In this document: piece after piece, positions 1-8,735 of the stretch
Numbering within the stretch: position 1 is the stretch's first letter
How the letters are laid out: every line of letters begins with the position of its first letter
From: Spirochaetota bacterium
GTDB lineage: Bacteria; Spirochaetota; B62-G9; DRHN01
DNA: 37,070 bases
Direction of reading: 5' to 3'
Assembly (NCBI GenBank): GCA_030673105.1
Contig: DAOVJS010000005.1
Location: 1 to 37,070 of the forward strand
The notes under the pieces: model-generated
What the model saw: only the letters and a program-made list of their open reading frames with translations
What the model was told of the DNA's origin: nothing
Databases searched by the model: none
Position numbers and translations under genes: made by a program

Positions 1-175
1 CTGCATGGCCTTCATATCCTCGAAAGCAACAAAGCCTGACCATTCATTCTCATCAGTCCACCCGGGCACGGGAAAAAGGCCGCTGCTTCTGGGCCTGACG
101 GGGATAAGGCCCACTGCCTGAAATCCTATGTTGCCTTCAAAATCGGCATAAGTCATCTGTACGTTCGGGGCTGAG
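1..175 (-). pseudogene. Truncated partial copy of the penicillin acylase gene at 5652-8177; continues past the left window edge
   Basis: 1-21 matches 6429-6449 and 22-175 matches 6618-6771 with 3 substitutions. The minus strand reads SAPNVQMTYADFEGNIGFQAVGLIPVRPRSSGLFPVPGWTDENEWSGFVAFEDM-KAMQ, with similarity ending abruptly at 175. Confidence 0.85.
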
Positions 176-176
176 G

Positions 177-651
177 GAAGTGCTGATCGAAGAGAACGGC
201 AGTGCCTTAATGTACATGTCTGGTGTCGGCTAATGTATTGACGACAGCGGCGGCATGACTTATTTTGATAGAATGATCGAAGACCCGATGTGCACTTATA
301 CAATCGATGCGATTTTTTCCAGCGGCGGACAAACCATGCCGTACGCTTACGGCACTTTCCCCAGGATAATAAACAGGTACATGAAAAATATAAGAACGAT
401 AACTTTAACGGAGTATTAGCAGGTGAAATCATATGTGAAAGTGTTGATCCTTTTCACATGACATCCATAGATTATTTCGAAAAGTGGGGCCGCGAACCTA
501 TCGAACGGATCTTTAAAAAATATGACGGCGGGGTACTTCACATCAACGCGAACGGCAGACACCTCACCGATGCTGTCAGCACGATCGAGGGGCTGAAAGC
601 GCCGATGAAGTCAACCGGTGCATGGGAAAAGTGTGTGAATACCGTGCTTAA
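177..651 (+). pseudogene. Decayed uroporphyrinogen decarboxylase-like (URO-D superfamily) gene, 5' truncated
   Basis: Protein-like segments lie in three frames: ...FDRMIEDPMCTYTIDAIFSSGGQTMPYAYGTFPRIINRYMKN (in-frame TAA at 231), then AGEIICESVDPFHMTSIDYFEKWGREPIERIFKKYDGGVLHINANGRHLTDAVSTIEGLKA, then ADEVNRCMGKVCEYRA* (601-651). The pattern resembles URO-D-like methyltransferase C-termini. Confidence 0.6.
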
Positions 652-736
652 GATCCATTAAAAGTCGACCCGGTCTGTTGATGCCTTTTACCCGGCCATT
701 GGTTATATCATGGTAATAAACAGGAAGGAGAGTAAA

Positions 737-1516
737 ATGAGCGTGCAGGATCTGATTAATTTAAAAGATAAAATCGCTATAGTGACAGGGGCAAGCCGGG
801 GATTGGGAAGCGCGTTCGCAGTTGCTCTTGCCGAAGCCGGCGCCCATGTCGTGATCACCAGCCGGCACGGTTCGGAACTGAAGGACACAGCCGGAAAGAT
901 CAAAAATGTCGGGCGGGAAGTGCTGGAGCTTGAATCCGACATCAGCAAGGAAGACCACATTATCGAAATGGTAGACAAAACGGTCGAGAGGTTCGGGACT
1001 GTCGATATCCTCGTCAACAACGCGGCATCTATGAGGATCGACAAAGCGCCTGAGGACACATCTCTCGATGAGTGGAAATCTGTTATAAACCCTAACATCA
1101 CAGGGGTTTTTCTGTGTTCAAGGGAAGCGGCAAAAATAATGAAAAAGCAGAAAAAGGGTAAAATCATTAACATCAGTTCCGCTGCTGCTTATGACGTTCT
1201 TAAATATTTTCACGGCGGCTCGTATGAAGTGACAAAGACGGCGATAATAATGATGACAAAAGTCCTGGCGACCGAATGGGCGCCTTACAATATAAATGTA
1301 AACGCCATTGCCCCGGGATACTACAACACGGCCCCGAACCAGAAGTTCCTGAAAAAGGAACCCGGCTTATATGATAAAGTGCTCGATATGATCCCTCTAA
1401 GGAAACTGGGCACCATCGAAGAGCTTGCCGGGCTTCTGGTAGTAATGGCCTCGGATATTTCAAATTACATGACCGGGACAACAGTCAAGATAGACGGGGG
1501 TTACACCTGCTGGTAG
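737..1516 (+). CDS. SDR family oxidoreductase (3-oxoacyl-ACP reductase / gluconate 5-dehydrogenase-like)
   Basis: TGASRGLGSAFAVALAEAGA cofactor motif, NNAA, S/YxxxK region (GGSYEVTK), C-terminal GTTVKIDGGYTCW. GGAAGGAGAG RBS precedes the ATG at 737. Confidence 0.9.
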   Translation: MSVQDLINLKDKIAIVTGASRGLGSAFAVALAEAGAHVVITSRHGSELKDTAGKIKNVGREVLELESDISKEDHIIEMVDKTVERFGTVDILVNNAASMRIDKAPEDTSLDEWKSVINPNITGVFLCSREAAKIMKKQKKGKIINISSAAAYDVLKYFHGGSYEVTKTAIIMMTKVLATEWAPYNINVNAIAPGYYNTAPNQKFLKKEPGLYDKVLDMIPLRKLGTIEELAGLLVVMASDISNYMTGTTVKIDGGYTCW

Positions 1517-1559
1517 TTTCACCTTTTATACACGATGGAATTACAGGAGAAGTAGAAAA

Positions 1560-1673
1560 ATGCGCAATTTAGTAGAGCAGATTGAACAGGTGGAGGAAAA
1601 CGGTAAAGTGAGTACTGAACATGCCAGAAGCGTCGATCGCCGCGATCTTGTTGTGAAAAACATGATTGTTTAA
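1560..1673 (+). CDS. Short ORF (37 aa), possible small protein or gene remnant
   Basis: MRNLVEQIEQVEENGKVSTEHARSVDRRDLVVKNMIV, AGGAGA upstream, terminator just downstream. Confidence 0.3.
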   Translation: MRNLVEQIEQVEENGKVSTEHARSVDRRDLVVKNMIV

Positions 1674-1703
1674 AATCCTATAAAATACAGAAAATCCCAT
1701 AAT

Positions 1704-1734
1704 AAAACCCGAAGAGGCTGGCTCTCCGGGTTTT
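1704..1734 (+). terminator. Rho-independent terminator
   Basis: AAAACCCG-A-AGAG-GCTGG-CTCT-C-CGGGTTTT: stem with one internal mismatch and a T-run. Confidence 0.75.
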
Positions 1735-1780
1735 AATTTATGAAGTATAGGTGTCTATTGAATCATTCCAGCGGCTGCTA

Positions 1781-2536
1781 TTATATGATCTCCCTCACTT
1801 CTTCAAAATTGAGATGGATCCAGACATTGTGGGGCGGGAAATTTCCCTTGTCCATATTATTACTGTGAACAACAAAGTGGATCTCTCTCCCATTGGGGTC
1901 TGCAATAGAGAAATTAGCAGGGTCCTTGGGGCTGTAAAATCCTGAACTGTCTCTGCTATATATAGCCCTGGTTGCTACATCCCGGGTTCTTTCTGTATAC
2001 ATCATATGTCCATCCAGCCCTTCATAAATGAGCTTGCCATCTACATATACGTCAGCCTCTCCCCATGCTGCGACAAACGCGCGTACCTTCGGCATTACCG
2101 GAGGTCCCTGTTTCGTATTTCCATGCAGCAGGACAAAATCAGCAACACCGCCTTCCCAGAATGGAGGTCCTCCACTAGCAATCCTGTAGACTATCTTGAT
2201 TTCGCCTGTGTAGAACTTACCTTTCTCGGGGTTAATCGTTCCATTAAGCACAACTTCCATTTTTCCGGTATTTTTTTCTGTATTAAGTTCCGCTATAGCT
2301 TCACCCTTCAGTTTTCTCACACGGCTGCCGTCATAATTGAAGTTATCACCATATCCGCCAATAATGAGAGGTTTTATCGCCCTGAGATTCCAAACGGGAT
2401 TATGACTTCCCGGGAACCTGGCCACACCCTGTACACCGGCTGTTTCAGAATCTGAAAACAGGAGCGACTGTCCTGTAATCCCAATAAAACCTGCAAGCAT
2501 CCCAAATGCTGCTAAAAAAATTATAAATCTTTTCAT
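1781..2536 (-). CDS. Secreted hypothetical protein (251 aa)
   Basis: N-terminal hydrophobic signal (MKRFIIFLAAFGMLAGFIGITG). RBS-like AAGGAGATAGC upstream on the minus strand. Confidence 0.75.
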   Translation of the reverse strand: MKRFIIFLAAFGMLAGFIGITGQSLLFSDSETAGVQGVARFPGSHNPVWNLRAIKPLIIGGYGDNFNYDGSRVRKLKGEAIAELNTEKNTGKMEVVLNGTINPEKGKFYTGEIKIVYRIASGGPPFWEGGVADFVLLHGNTKQGPPVMPKVRAFVAAWGEADVYVDGKLIYEGLDGHMMYTERTRDVATRAIYSRDSSGFYSPKDPANFSIADPNGREIHFVVHSNNMDKGNFPPHNVWIHLNFEEVREII

Positions 2537-2715
2537 TTTGCTATCTCCTTCAATTTATTTTGAATTAAAATCTTATTGCTTCCAATAGTTTAGACGCTCT
2601 TGCTTTAAATTTTCTTACTTAAATAATTTTAATTTTTTTAAAAATATGTCCATTTGTTACCACCGGATGTATCATATGAGAATATCAAATATTTTCTGAA
2701 TAAAGGAGAAATGAA

Positions 2716-3162
2716 ATGAATAAAATATTTTTGATTTTTCTTTTCTTGTCAATAATCGCGGGAACTGCATCACCTTGTTTTTCTGATAATTCCCGGAATA
2801 AAAAAGAATCTTTTAATTCCGATTTGAAATATGCTCAGGTCCTTTTTGTAAAAGCACAGAAAAATAATAACACCTGGACTTTCCATGTGACTGTTGAACA
2901 TAAGGATGAGGGATGGGATCATTACGCTGATGCCTGGCAGATTGTAAATCCGATTAACGGAGAAGTAATAGCAACGCGTACGTTATACCATCCTCATGAA
3001 AATGAGCAGCCTTTTACAAGAAGTTTGTCAAATATTTCAATTCCCGGCAGTATAATCAGTGTATCAGTTCAGGCAAAATGTAATAAACATGGTTTTGGGG
3101 GTAAAGAGGTAATCGTAGACCTGACTGGTTCAAAGGGTGATAGTTTTATGGTTATAAAATAA
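2716..3162 (+). CDS. Secreted conserved hypothetical protein (148 aa)
   Basis: Signal peptide MNKIFLIFLFLSIIAGTASPCFS; AAAGGAGAAATGAA upstream; DEGWDHYADAWQIV...RTLYHPHENEQPFTRSL core. Confidence 0.8.
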   Translation: MNKIFLIFLFLSIIAGTASPCFSDNSRNKKESFNSDLKYAQVLFVKAQKNNNTWTFHVTVEHKDEGWDHYADAWQIVNPINGEVIATRTLYHPHENEQPFTRSLSNISIPGSIISVSVQAKCNKHGFGGKEVIVDLTGSKGDSFMVIK

Positions 3163-3231
3163 TCCGACTTCTTCCGTAATTACCGTCCTTATTCCCTCTT
3201 CCCATGATACCGGGGCCATGGTAATATCCCC

Positions 3232-3260
3232 TTGACTTATGGTAAAACCAAAATTATCCT
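3232..3260 (+). promoter_or_regulatory. Candidate sigma70 promoter for the DUF427-thioredoxin reductase pair
   Basis: TTGACT (3232-3237), 17-nt spacer, TATCCT (3255-3260), upstream of the ORF at 3375. Confidence 0.45.
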
Positions 3261-3374
3261 AAGTTTTGTACAGTAGTTATTTTGCTGGTACAAGATTGTT
3301 TGTAATTTGGAACAGCAAAACAGCCTGTGTAAACAGGAATTTTATTAATTATGAGCACATGAGGAGATACAATT

Positions 3375-3659
3375 ATGGCGAAAGCAGTATGGAATGGGGT
3401 TGTTCTGGCAGAAAGCGATGATACAGAGATCGTCGAAGGTAATCACTACTTTCCGCCGGAAACGGTAAATATGGAACATTTTAAGCAGTCCGACCATCAT
3501 ACGGTCTGCCCGTGGAAAGGAACGGCGAGTTATTACAATGTTGAAGCAGGCGGTAAAGTCAACGAGAATGCCGCGTGGTATTATCCCGAACCAAAAAAAG
3601 CAGCCGATCAGATAAAAGGCTATGTGGCCTTTTGGAAAGGTGTAGAGGTGAAAGAATAA
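3375..3659 (+). CDS. DUF427 domain-containing protein
   Basis: 94 aa: KAVWNGVVLAESDDTEIVEGNHYFPPE...CPWKGTASYYNV...WYYPEPKKAADQIKGYVAFWKGVEV, the DUF427 pattern. Confidence 0.85.
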   Translation: MAKAVWNGVVLAESDDTEIVEGNHYFPPETVNMEHFKQSDHHTVCPWKGTASYYNVEAGGKVNENAAWYYPEPKKAADQIKGYVAFWKGVEVKE

Positions 3660-4891
3660 TGGCTGACGAATTAATTGTTTATGGGGTTGACTGGTGCCCG
3701 GACTGCCGGCGTGTTAAAACGGTTCTGGGCGAGCATCAAATTCCATACCGATGGGTAGATACAGATCATGACAGTGAAGCGCGGGCATATGTGGAAAAGA
3801 TAAATGGGGGGGATTACCGTGTTCCTACCCTGGAATTTTCCGATGGCAGCGTGCTGGCTGAACCCGCGAACGCGGAGCTGAAAGTCAAACTGGGTATAAC
3901 CGGCAGAGCGTCAAAGCCCATTTATGATGTTATTATCGTTGGAGGCGGCCCTGCCGGGCTTACGGCCGCTATCTATACGGGACGGGACAGTTTCGATACG
4001 CTCATCATCGAGAAGGCTGGATTAGGCGGGCAGGTAGGCCTTACACAGGTCATCGATAATTTTCCCGGTTTTGACAAGGGGGTGAGCGGAGCTGGATTCG
4101 CAGAGCGGCTTGCTGAGCAGGCGCAGAGATTCGGTACAGAGCCCCTGCAGGGTGAGGAGGTATCGAATATTCACAGGGACGGGCAGTATCTTGTGGTCAC
4201 GTCTGTGAACAAACGTGAATATATAGGGAGATCGGTGCTCGTTACAACAGGGAGCCATTTCCGGCAGCTGAACGTACCCGGTGAAATGGGGCTTACGGGG
4301 ATCAGGGTTCATTACTGCGCAACCTGTGACGGCCCTTTTTATAAAGGAAAAAGCCTGATGGTCATCGGCGGCGGGAACAGCGGGTTCGAAGAAGGGCTTT
4401 TTCTTTCAACATTTGCGAAAGATGTAACTATTGTAGAGCACAACACGGAGGTCAAAGCCAGTAAAATACTTCAGGATAAAGTGGCTAAAAGGGAGAACAT
4501 GAAGGTTTTTACCAACCGTGATGTCAAGGAGTTCAAGGCGGACGGGACATCGCTATCCTCGGTTTTAATTGAAAAACGCGATTCCGGCGAGATAGAAGAA
4601 TGGAAACCGGAAGGTGTTTTTGTGTTTATCGGTCTTAAGCCTAACAGTGTTTTTCTACCGGACACCATAAAATGCGACAACTGGGGTTTTATTAAAACTG
4701 ATTTTACTCTGAAGACATCGCTAAAGGGTGTTTATGCGGCCGGCGACGTACGATCAGGAAGCACCAAACAGGCTGTTTCGGCTGCCGGTGAAGGGACAAC
4801 TGCGGCGCTGATGATAAGGCAGTATCTGCAGTCAACAGGCGAGGCACGAAATACCCATGCGATAGAGCGCGAATTATCTCCTGTGAAGTAA
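3660..4891 (+). CDS. Glutaredoxin-like domain fused to thioredoxin reductase-like FAD/NAD(P)-binding protein
   Basis: N-term VYGVDWCPDCRRVKTVLGEHQIPYRWVDTD (glutaredoxin CxxC), then GGGPAGLTAA (FAD), HYCATCDGP (redox CxxC), GGGNSGFEEGLFLS (NADPH), YAAGDVR. ATG at 3660 abuts the DUF427 stop. Confidence 0.92.
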
Positions 4892-4920
4892 ACCCATGAC
4901 AATAGAATATGCGGCAATTT

Positions 4921-5014
4921 AGGCTGTCCCTTAACATATAAAATGGTTCTTTAGTCACAATGTACTGTGTAATATATAGCACCAAATTTATAATTTGTAT
5001 GTAAGGGACAGCCT
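4921..5014. repeat. 94-bp MITE-like element, copy 1
   Basis: Terminal inverted repeats AGGCTGTCCCTTA...TAAGGGACAGCCT. The reverse complement matches 24466-24559 at about 83 of 94 positions by eye. Confidence 0.8.
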
Positions 5015-5093
5015 ATACCTCAATAATCAGCATCCCCCTGCGGGAATAATTTTATCTGTTGATATAAAAAATAATGTAAAGGAGTAAAATGAA

Positions 5094-5558
5094 ATGTCAC
5101 AGCTGAGAAAAGGAGACAACGCACCGGATTTTGATCTGGAGGACCAGAACGGGAACACAGTGAAGCTATCTGATTACAGTGGGAACAAGCTCCTTGTGTA
5201 CTTTTACCCGAAAGCTGATACTCCGGGCTGTACAAAACAGGCATGCAGTGTCAGAGACGCGAGGTCTGAACTCTCTAATTCAGGATTGACAGTTGTTGGA
5301 ATAAGCCCGGATGCTCCCAGGAAACAGAAAGAGTTTGAAGAAAAATACGATCTTAATTTTCCACTCCTTTCCGACACCGATCACGCGATAGCGGGCGCAT
5401 ATGGTGCCTGGGGGGAAAAATCCATGTATGGTAAAAAGTATCAGGGGATTATACGCTCTTCGATCCTTGTAGATGAAAATGGAAAGGTTGCAGAGACGTG
5501 GTACAAGGTCAAACCCGAGGAAACAGTACCAAAAGCGATGGAAGCTTTAAAAGCCTGA
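5094..5558 (+). CDS. bcp: Peroxiredoxin, Bcp/PrxQ family
   Basis: KGDNAPDFDLEDQNGNTVKLSDYSGNKLLVYFYPKADTPGCTKQACSVRD with the peroxidatic Cys motif. Confidence 0.93.
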   Translation: MSQLRKGDNAPDFDLEDQNGNTVKLSDYSGNKLLVYFYPKADTPGCTKQACSVRDARSELSNSGLTVVGISPDAPRKQKEFEEKYDLNFPLLSDTDHAIAGAYGAWGEKSMYGKKYQGIIRSSILVDENGKVAETWYKVKPEETVPKAMEALKA

Positions 5559-5651
5559 ATACACATCTCTACTTTAAACCGGTCTTTATAAAATCTTTAT
5601 GTGGATTTAAAATAGCTTCAATTTTCTCATCAATTTTAAGTAATTTATGTG

Positions 5652-8177
5652 TTATTTAAGGACCAGCTTTCTTTCCAGGTCAGCTTTTACTTCATCTTTT
5701 TCCCACCTGGTTGGATGGTATTCTATGAGCCGCCACGGCTCTATGAAATCATCATAGTGACGGCTGCCACGATGCCCGCTCTGACCTGTCGTGTGCATCA
5801 TAAGCGAATTGGACGTATCGCTCATGTCATAGATCGCCCGCATCGATGAAACATGGTACACATCAAAGGCATTTTCAACACTGTAGTCCGACCTGTTGAC
5901 CTGGTGAAACCCGCCCGAAACTGCCACAGGGCCTCGGTTGAATATCTTCTCTATCAGCTTGATCCCGGACTGTCCGAAGGTCTGGTTGCGGAATGTGGCA
6001 GTGTGGATATCGCCCCATTCCCACCTGTCCAGATTATCACCCAGCTCTTCAACTCCTTTTTTGTATCCCTTTTCAAAAGCACGGGCCAGGATCTCCTCAG
6101 GTGACTCTATGGTGTCTAAAGTGGTTACATCGTCCCACCAGCCGTTATTTGGGTCCCCAAGAATGTTGTTTACACAGCTCAAAAGGCTCGAACGTGCGCC
6201 GAGCGCTTTGTCCTTGTTCCAGAGAGTTTCATGTATCTGATCTTTAAATATTTCCTCCACAAGCGAAGCCCAGAAATAGCCGTACAGCGCAGCCTCGGGG
6301 CTTTCCATGTCCATCCTGCCATCCCATTCAAACAGCCTGTCTCGCGCGGCCCCAACTGCCGTATCCTCAAAGCTGACACCTTTCAGGTAGGGCAGGATTT
6401 CAAAGGCTGAATTACAGAGGTCATCCCCCTGCATGGCCTTCATATCCTCAACGGTAAAGTCTGAACCGCCCTCCTCGATCATGTCCAGAATGCGGCGCGC
6501 TCTGTAGCCGTGGTCGGCTTCCCTGTCGATCACATGGGGGTAGTTAAGGCTGACTGTCGGATTGTTGGCAGCGATTATGTAGCCTTTTAGAGGATTTTTA
6601 ACCCAGGGCATATCCTCGAAAGCAACAAAGCCTGACCATTCATTCTCATCAGTCCACCCGGGCACGGGAAAAAGGCCGCTGCTTCTGGGCCTGACGGGGA
6701 TAAGGCCCACTGCCTGAAATCCTATGTTGCCTTCAACATCGGCGTAAGTCATCTGTATGTTCGGGGCTGAGAAATAGGTCATGGCTTCACGAAATTCTTC
6801 AAAGTTTTGGGCCCGGCTTAACAAAAGAAGCATTTTGGGGATCTCAAACGGCTGAAGGGCTGCCCAGTGCAGCGACAGCTCGGTGAGCTCGAGATTTTCG
6901 GGAAAACTTTTCTGGGGGACTATGTCAAAGCTGTTTGCACTCATCAACGACCCGTGGTCCGTTACGATCGGCCCGTGCCGTGTGCTGCGCACCAGCAGAA
7001 CGTAGGGCTCGTCCTGCCCCTTGACAACGATCTCCTCCCTGCGGATATCCATGCCCACCCACCGTCCGTTAACCTCATACTGGTTCGGGTTGTAAGGGTT
7101 TATCCTTTCGATGTAAAGGTCCTGCACGTCCGCGCTCATGAACGACATCCCCCAGGCGATCCGGTCGTTGTGCCCGAGTATGATCCAGGGCATACCTGCA
7201 AAGGAATAACCGCGTAAGTTAAAAGGCTCAGTGCCATCAGGCCCCCCGCCTGTCTTGCTGTGCAGGCCGACCTCGTACCATATCGAGGGCATCTGGATCC
7301 CGAGGTGCGGGTCGTTGGCTAAAAGAGGTTTTCCGGTGGATGTCAGCTCGCCCGACAAAACCCACGCGTTTGTCCCGACACCTTCTCCCTTTCCAAACGC
7401 CATCGGAGTATAAGGATCAAAGCCACCCACAAGACCGGTGTTGAGACTCAGAAGAAGGGAAATGTCCTCATCCGTCAGGGCAGCTAGGCCCTCGGTTTCC
7501 TGATTTTTGCCTGAAAAGGAGATCTCACTGTCGTTCACAATAACAGGTTTATTTATATAATCGTATTCCGGGAAATAATCCCTGGCAAGCTCAATACCAA
7601 CGGTCCTGATGATATCAATAGTGTAAAGCTCTTTTCGCATGTTGCCACCGGCGTCTTCAGTCATGACCTTGAACCATGTGAGCGTGTTTACCGGAGTCCA
7701 GGGCTCGATTTCCAGATCCAGGCCCTGCATCTTTAAAAGCCTGAACTCAAGGCCAAGCCGGGAAGGTTTGCGGTTTAAAATATAGGCATTGACTCCTGCT
7801 GCATAGGCATCCAAAAACTTATGGATTTCCTCATCAAACATGGCATATTCCTGCTCTGCTATCTGTCTGAATCCAACGGTTCTTATGTAGATGTCTATTC
7901 CAAGCACGGCTTCCCCGAAAAGCTCGGCAAGCTTTCCGGAGCCTATGCGCCTCCAGAACTCCATCTGCCAGAAACGGTCCTTGGCATGAACGTAACCCTG
8001 GGCGTATAGAAGATCCTCCATTGTATCGGCGTAAATATGGGGGACTCCATCGGTGTCCCAGTAGATTTCCACCGGAGCACCCGGAAGATCCGCATTTTCC
8101 GTCTCCCTGGCAGCCCTGACTGTGAGTGGGATAACAAGAATTAAAAAACTCATAACTGTGATAAATAATCTTTTCAT
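5652..8177 (-). CDS. Penicillin acylase family protein (S45 / Ntn hydrolase)
   Basis: Signal peptide MKRLFITVMSFLILVIPLTVRA; PVEIYWDTDGVPHIYADT; autocleavage region GVGTNAWVLSGELTSTGKPLLANDPHLGIQMPSIWYEVGLH; RHGPIVTD; AANNPT. AAAGGAGGAATGCC precedes the ATG at 8177. Confidence 0.93.
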   Translation of the reverse strand: MKRLFITVMSFLILVIPLTVRAARETENADLPGAPVEIYWDTDGVPHIYADTMEDLLYAQGYVHAKDRFWQMEFWRRIGSGKLAELFGEAVLGIDIYIRTVGFRQIAEQEYAMFDEEIHKFLDAYAAGVNAYILNRKPSRLGLEFRLLKMQGLDLEIEPWTPVNTLTWFKVMTEDAGGNMRKELYTIDIIRTVGIELARDYFPEYDYINKPVIVNDSEISFSGKNQETEGLAALTDEDISLLLSLNTGLVGGFDPYTPMAFGKGEGVGTNAWVLSGELTSTGKPLLANDPHLGIQMPSIWYEVGLHSKTGGGPDGTEPFNLRGYSFAGMPWIILGHNDRIAWGMSFMSADVQDLYIERINPYNPNQYEVNGRWVGMDIRREEIVVKGQDEPYVLLVRSTRHGPIVTDHGSLMSANSFDIVPQKSFPENLELTELSLHWAALQPFEIPKMLLLLSRAQNFEEFREAMTYFSAPNIQMTYADVEGNIGFQAVGLIPVRPRSSGLFPVPGWTDENEWSGFVAFEDMPWVKNPLKGYIIAANNPTVSLNYPHVIDREADHGYRARRILDMIEEGGSDFTVEDMKAMQGDDLCNSAFEILPYLKGVSFEDTAVGAARDRLFEWDGRMDMESPEAALYGYFWASLVEEIFKDQIHETLWNKDKALGARSSLLSCVNNILGDPNNGWWDDVTTLDTIESPEEILARAFEKGYKKGVEELGDNLDRWEWGDIHTATFRNQTFGQSGIKLIEKIFNRGPVAVSGGFHQVNRSDYSVENAFDVYHVSSMRAIYDMSDTSNSLMMHTTGQSGHRGSRHYDDFIEPWRLIEYHPTRWEKDEVKADLERKLVLK

Positions 8178-8735
8178 GGCATTCCTCCTTTTATACAAGG
8201 AATTTATCCCTTTATATAGATAATTTGAGAATTACTACTCGAAACATTAAAGAAGATATTAGCATGTTTTTTTTTCTATTGCATCAAATTTTTGGATAGT
8301 TGCAAGGTTTTTAAAAAGAACTTCAAGTATTCAAAACAGCTTACCGTAAATTGATAAATCAACAGGCAGGACATTTTTCAACCTTTTTATTATTTTATAT
8401 TCAAAAACTCTAACAAGTCTATGACATGTTTACATTTACATATAATATTAGCAACTATCGTGCCAATGATTTGTAAAAATTTAACTTACTTATATATAAA
8501 GAATTAAAAAAGATAATCAAAAAATATCTGCAACAAACCCCTGTAAACCTTTTTTAAACGATTTACTGGGAAATTATACAATTCTTTACACATCAATTAG
8601 CTAATCAACAGATACGTATGTTTTGCGGGATAAAAGTTTAGAGGGGTTTTCCGGACTGATCACCTATAACCCGGTATCTGAAGCATGGCAGATAGAAATG
8701 TCAGGGTGATTTTTTATAAACAAAGGTCTCATGTT

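Noticed and set aside
290-661. ORF of 123 aa as an intact gene
   Set aside because: Its first ~40 aa are out of frame with the protein-like reading of the same DNA; only the middle part is URO-D-like, and the C-terminus is in yet another frame. Treated as a pseudogene.
703-1173. 156-aa minus-strand ORF opposite the SDR
   Set aside because: Fully antisense to a convincing SDR gene, Ser/Leu-rich low-complexity composition, no family signature.
6867-7217. 116-aa plus-strand ORF within the acylase gene
   Set aside because: Shadow ORF antisense to strongly conserved coding sequence.
8199-8735. Possible ncRNA or riboswitch in the large AT-rich gap
   Set aside because: No stable paired structure or known motif recognised by eye; only the weak peptide remnant at 8605-8709 is worth noting.
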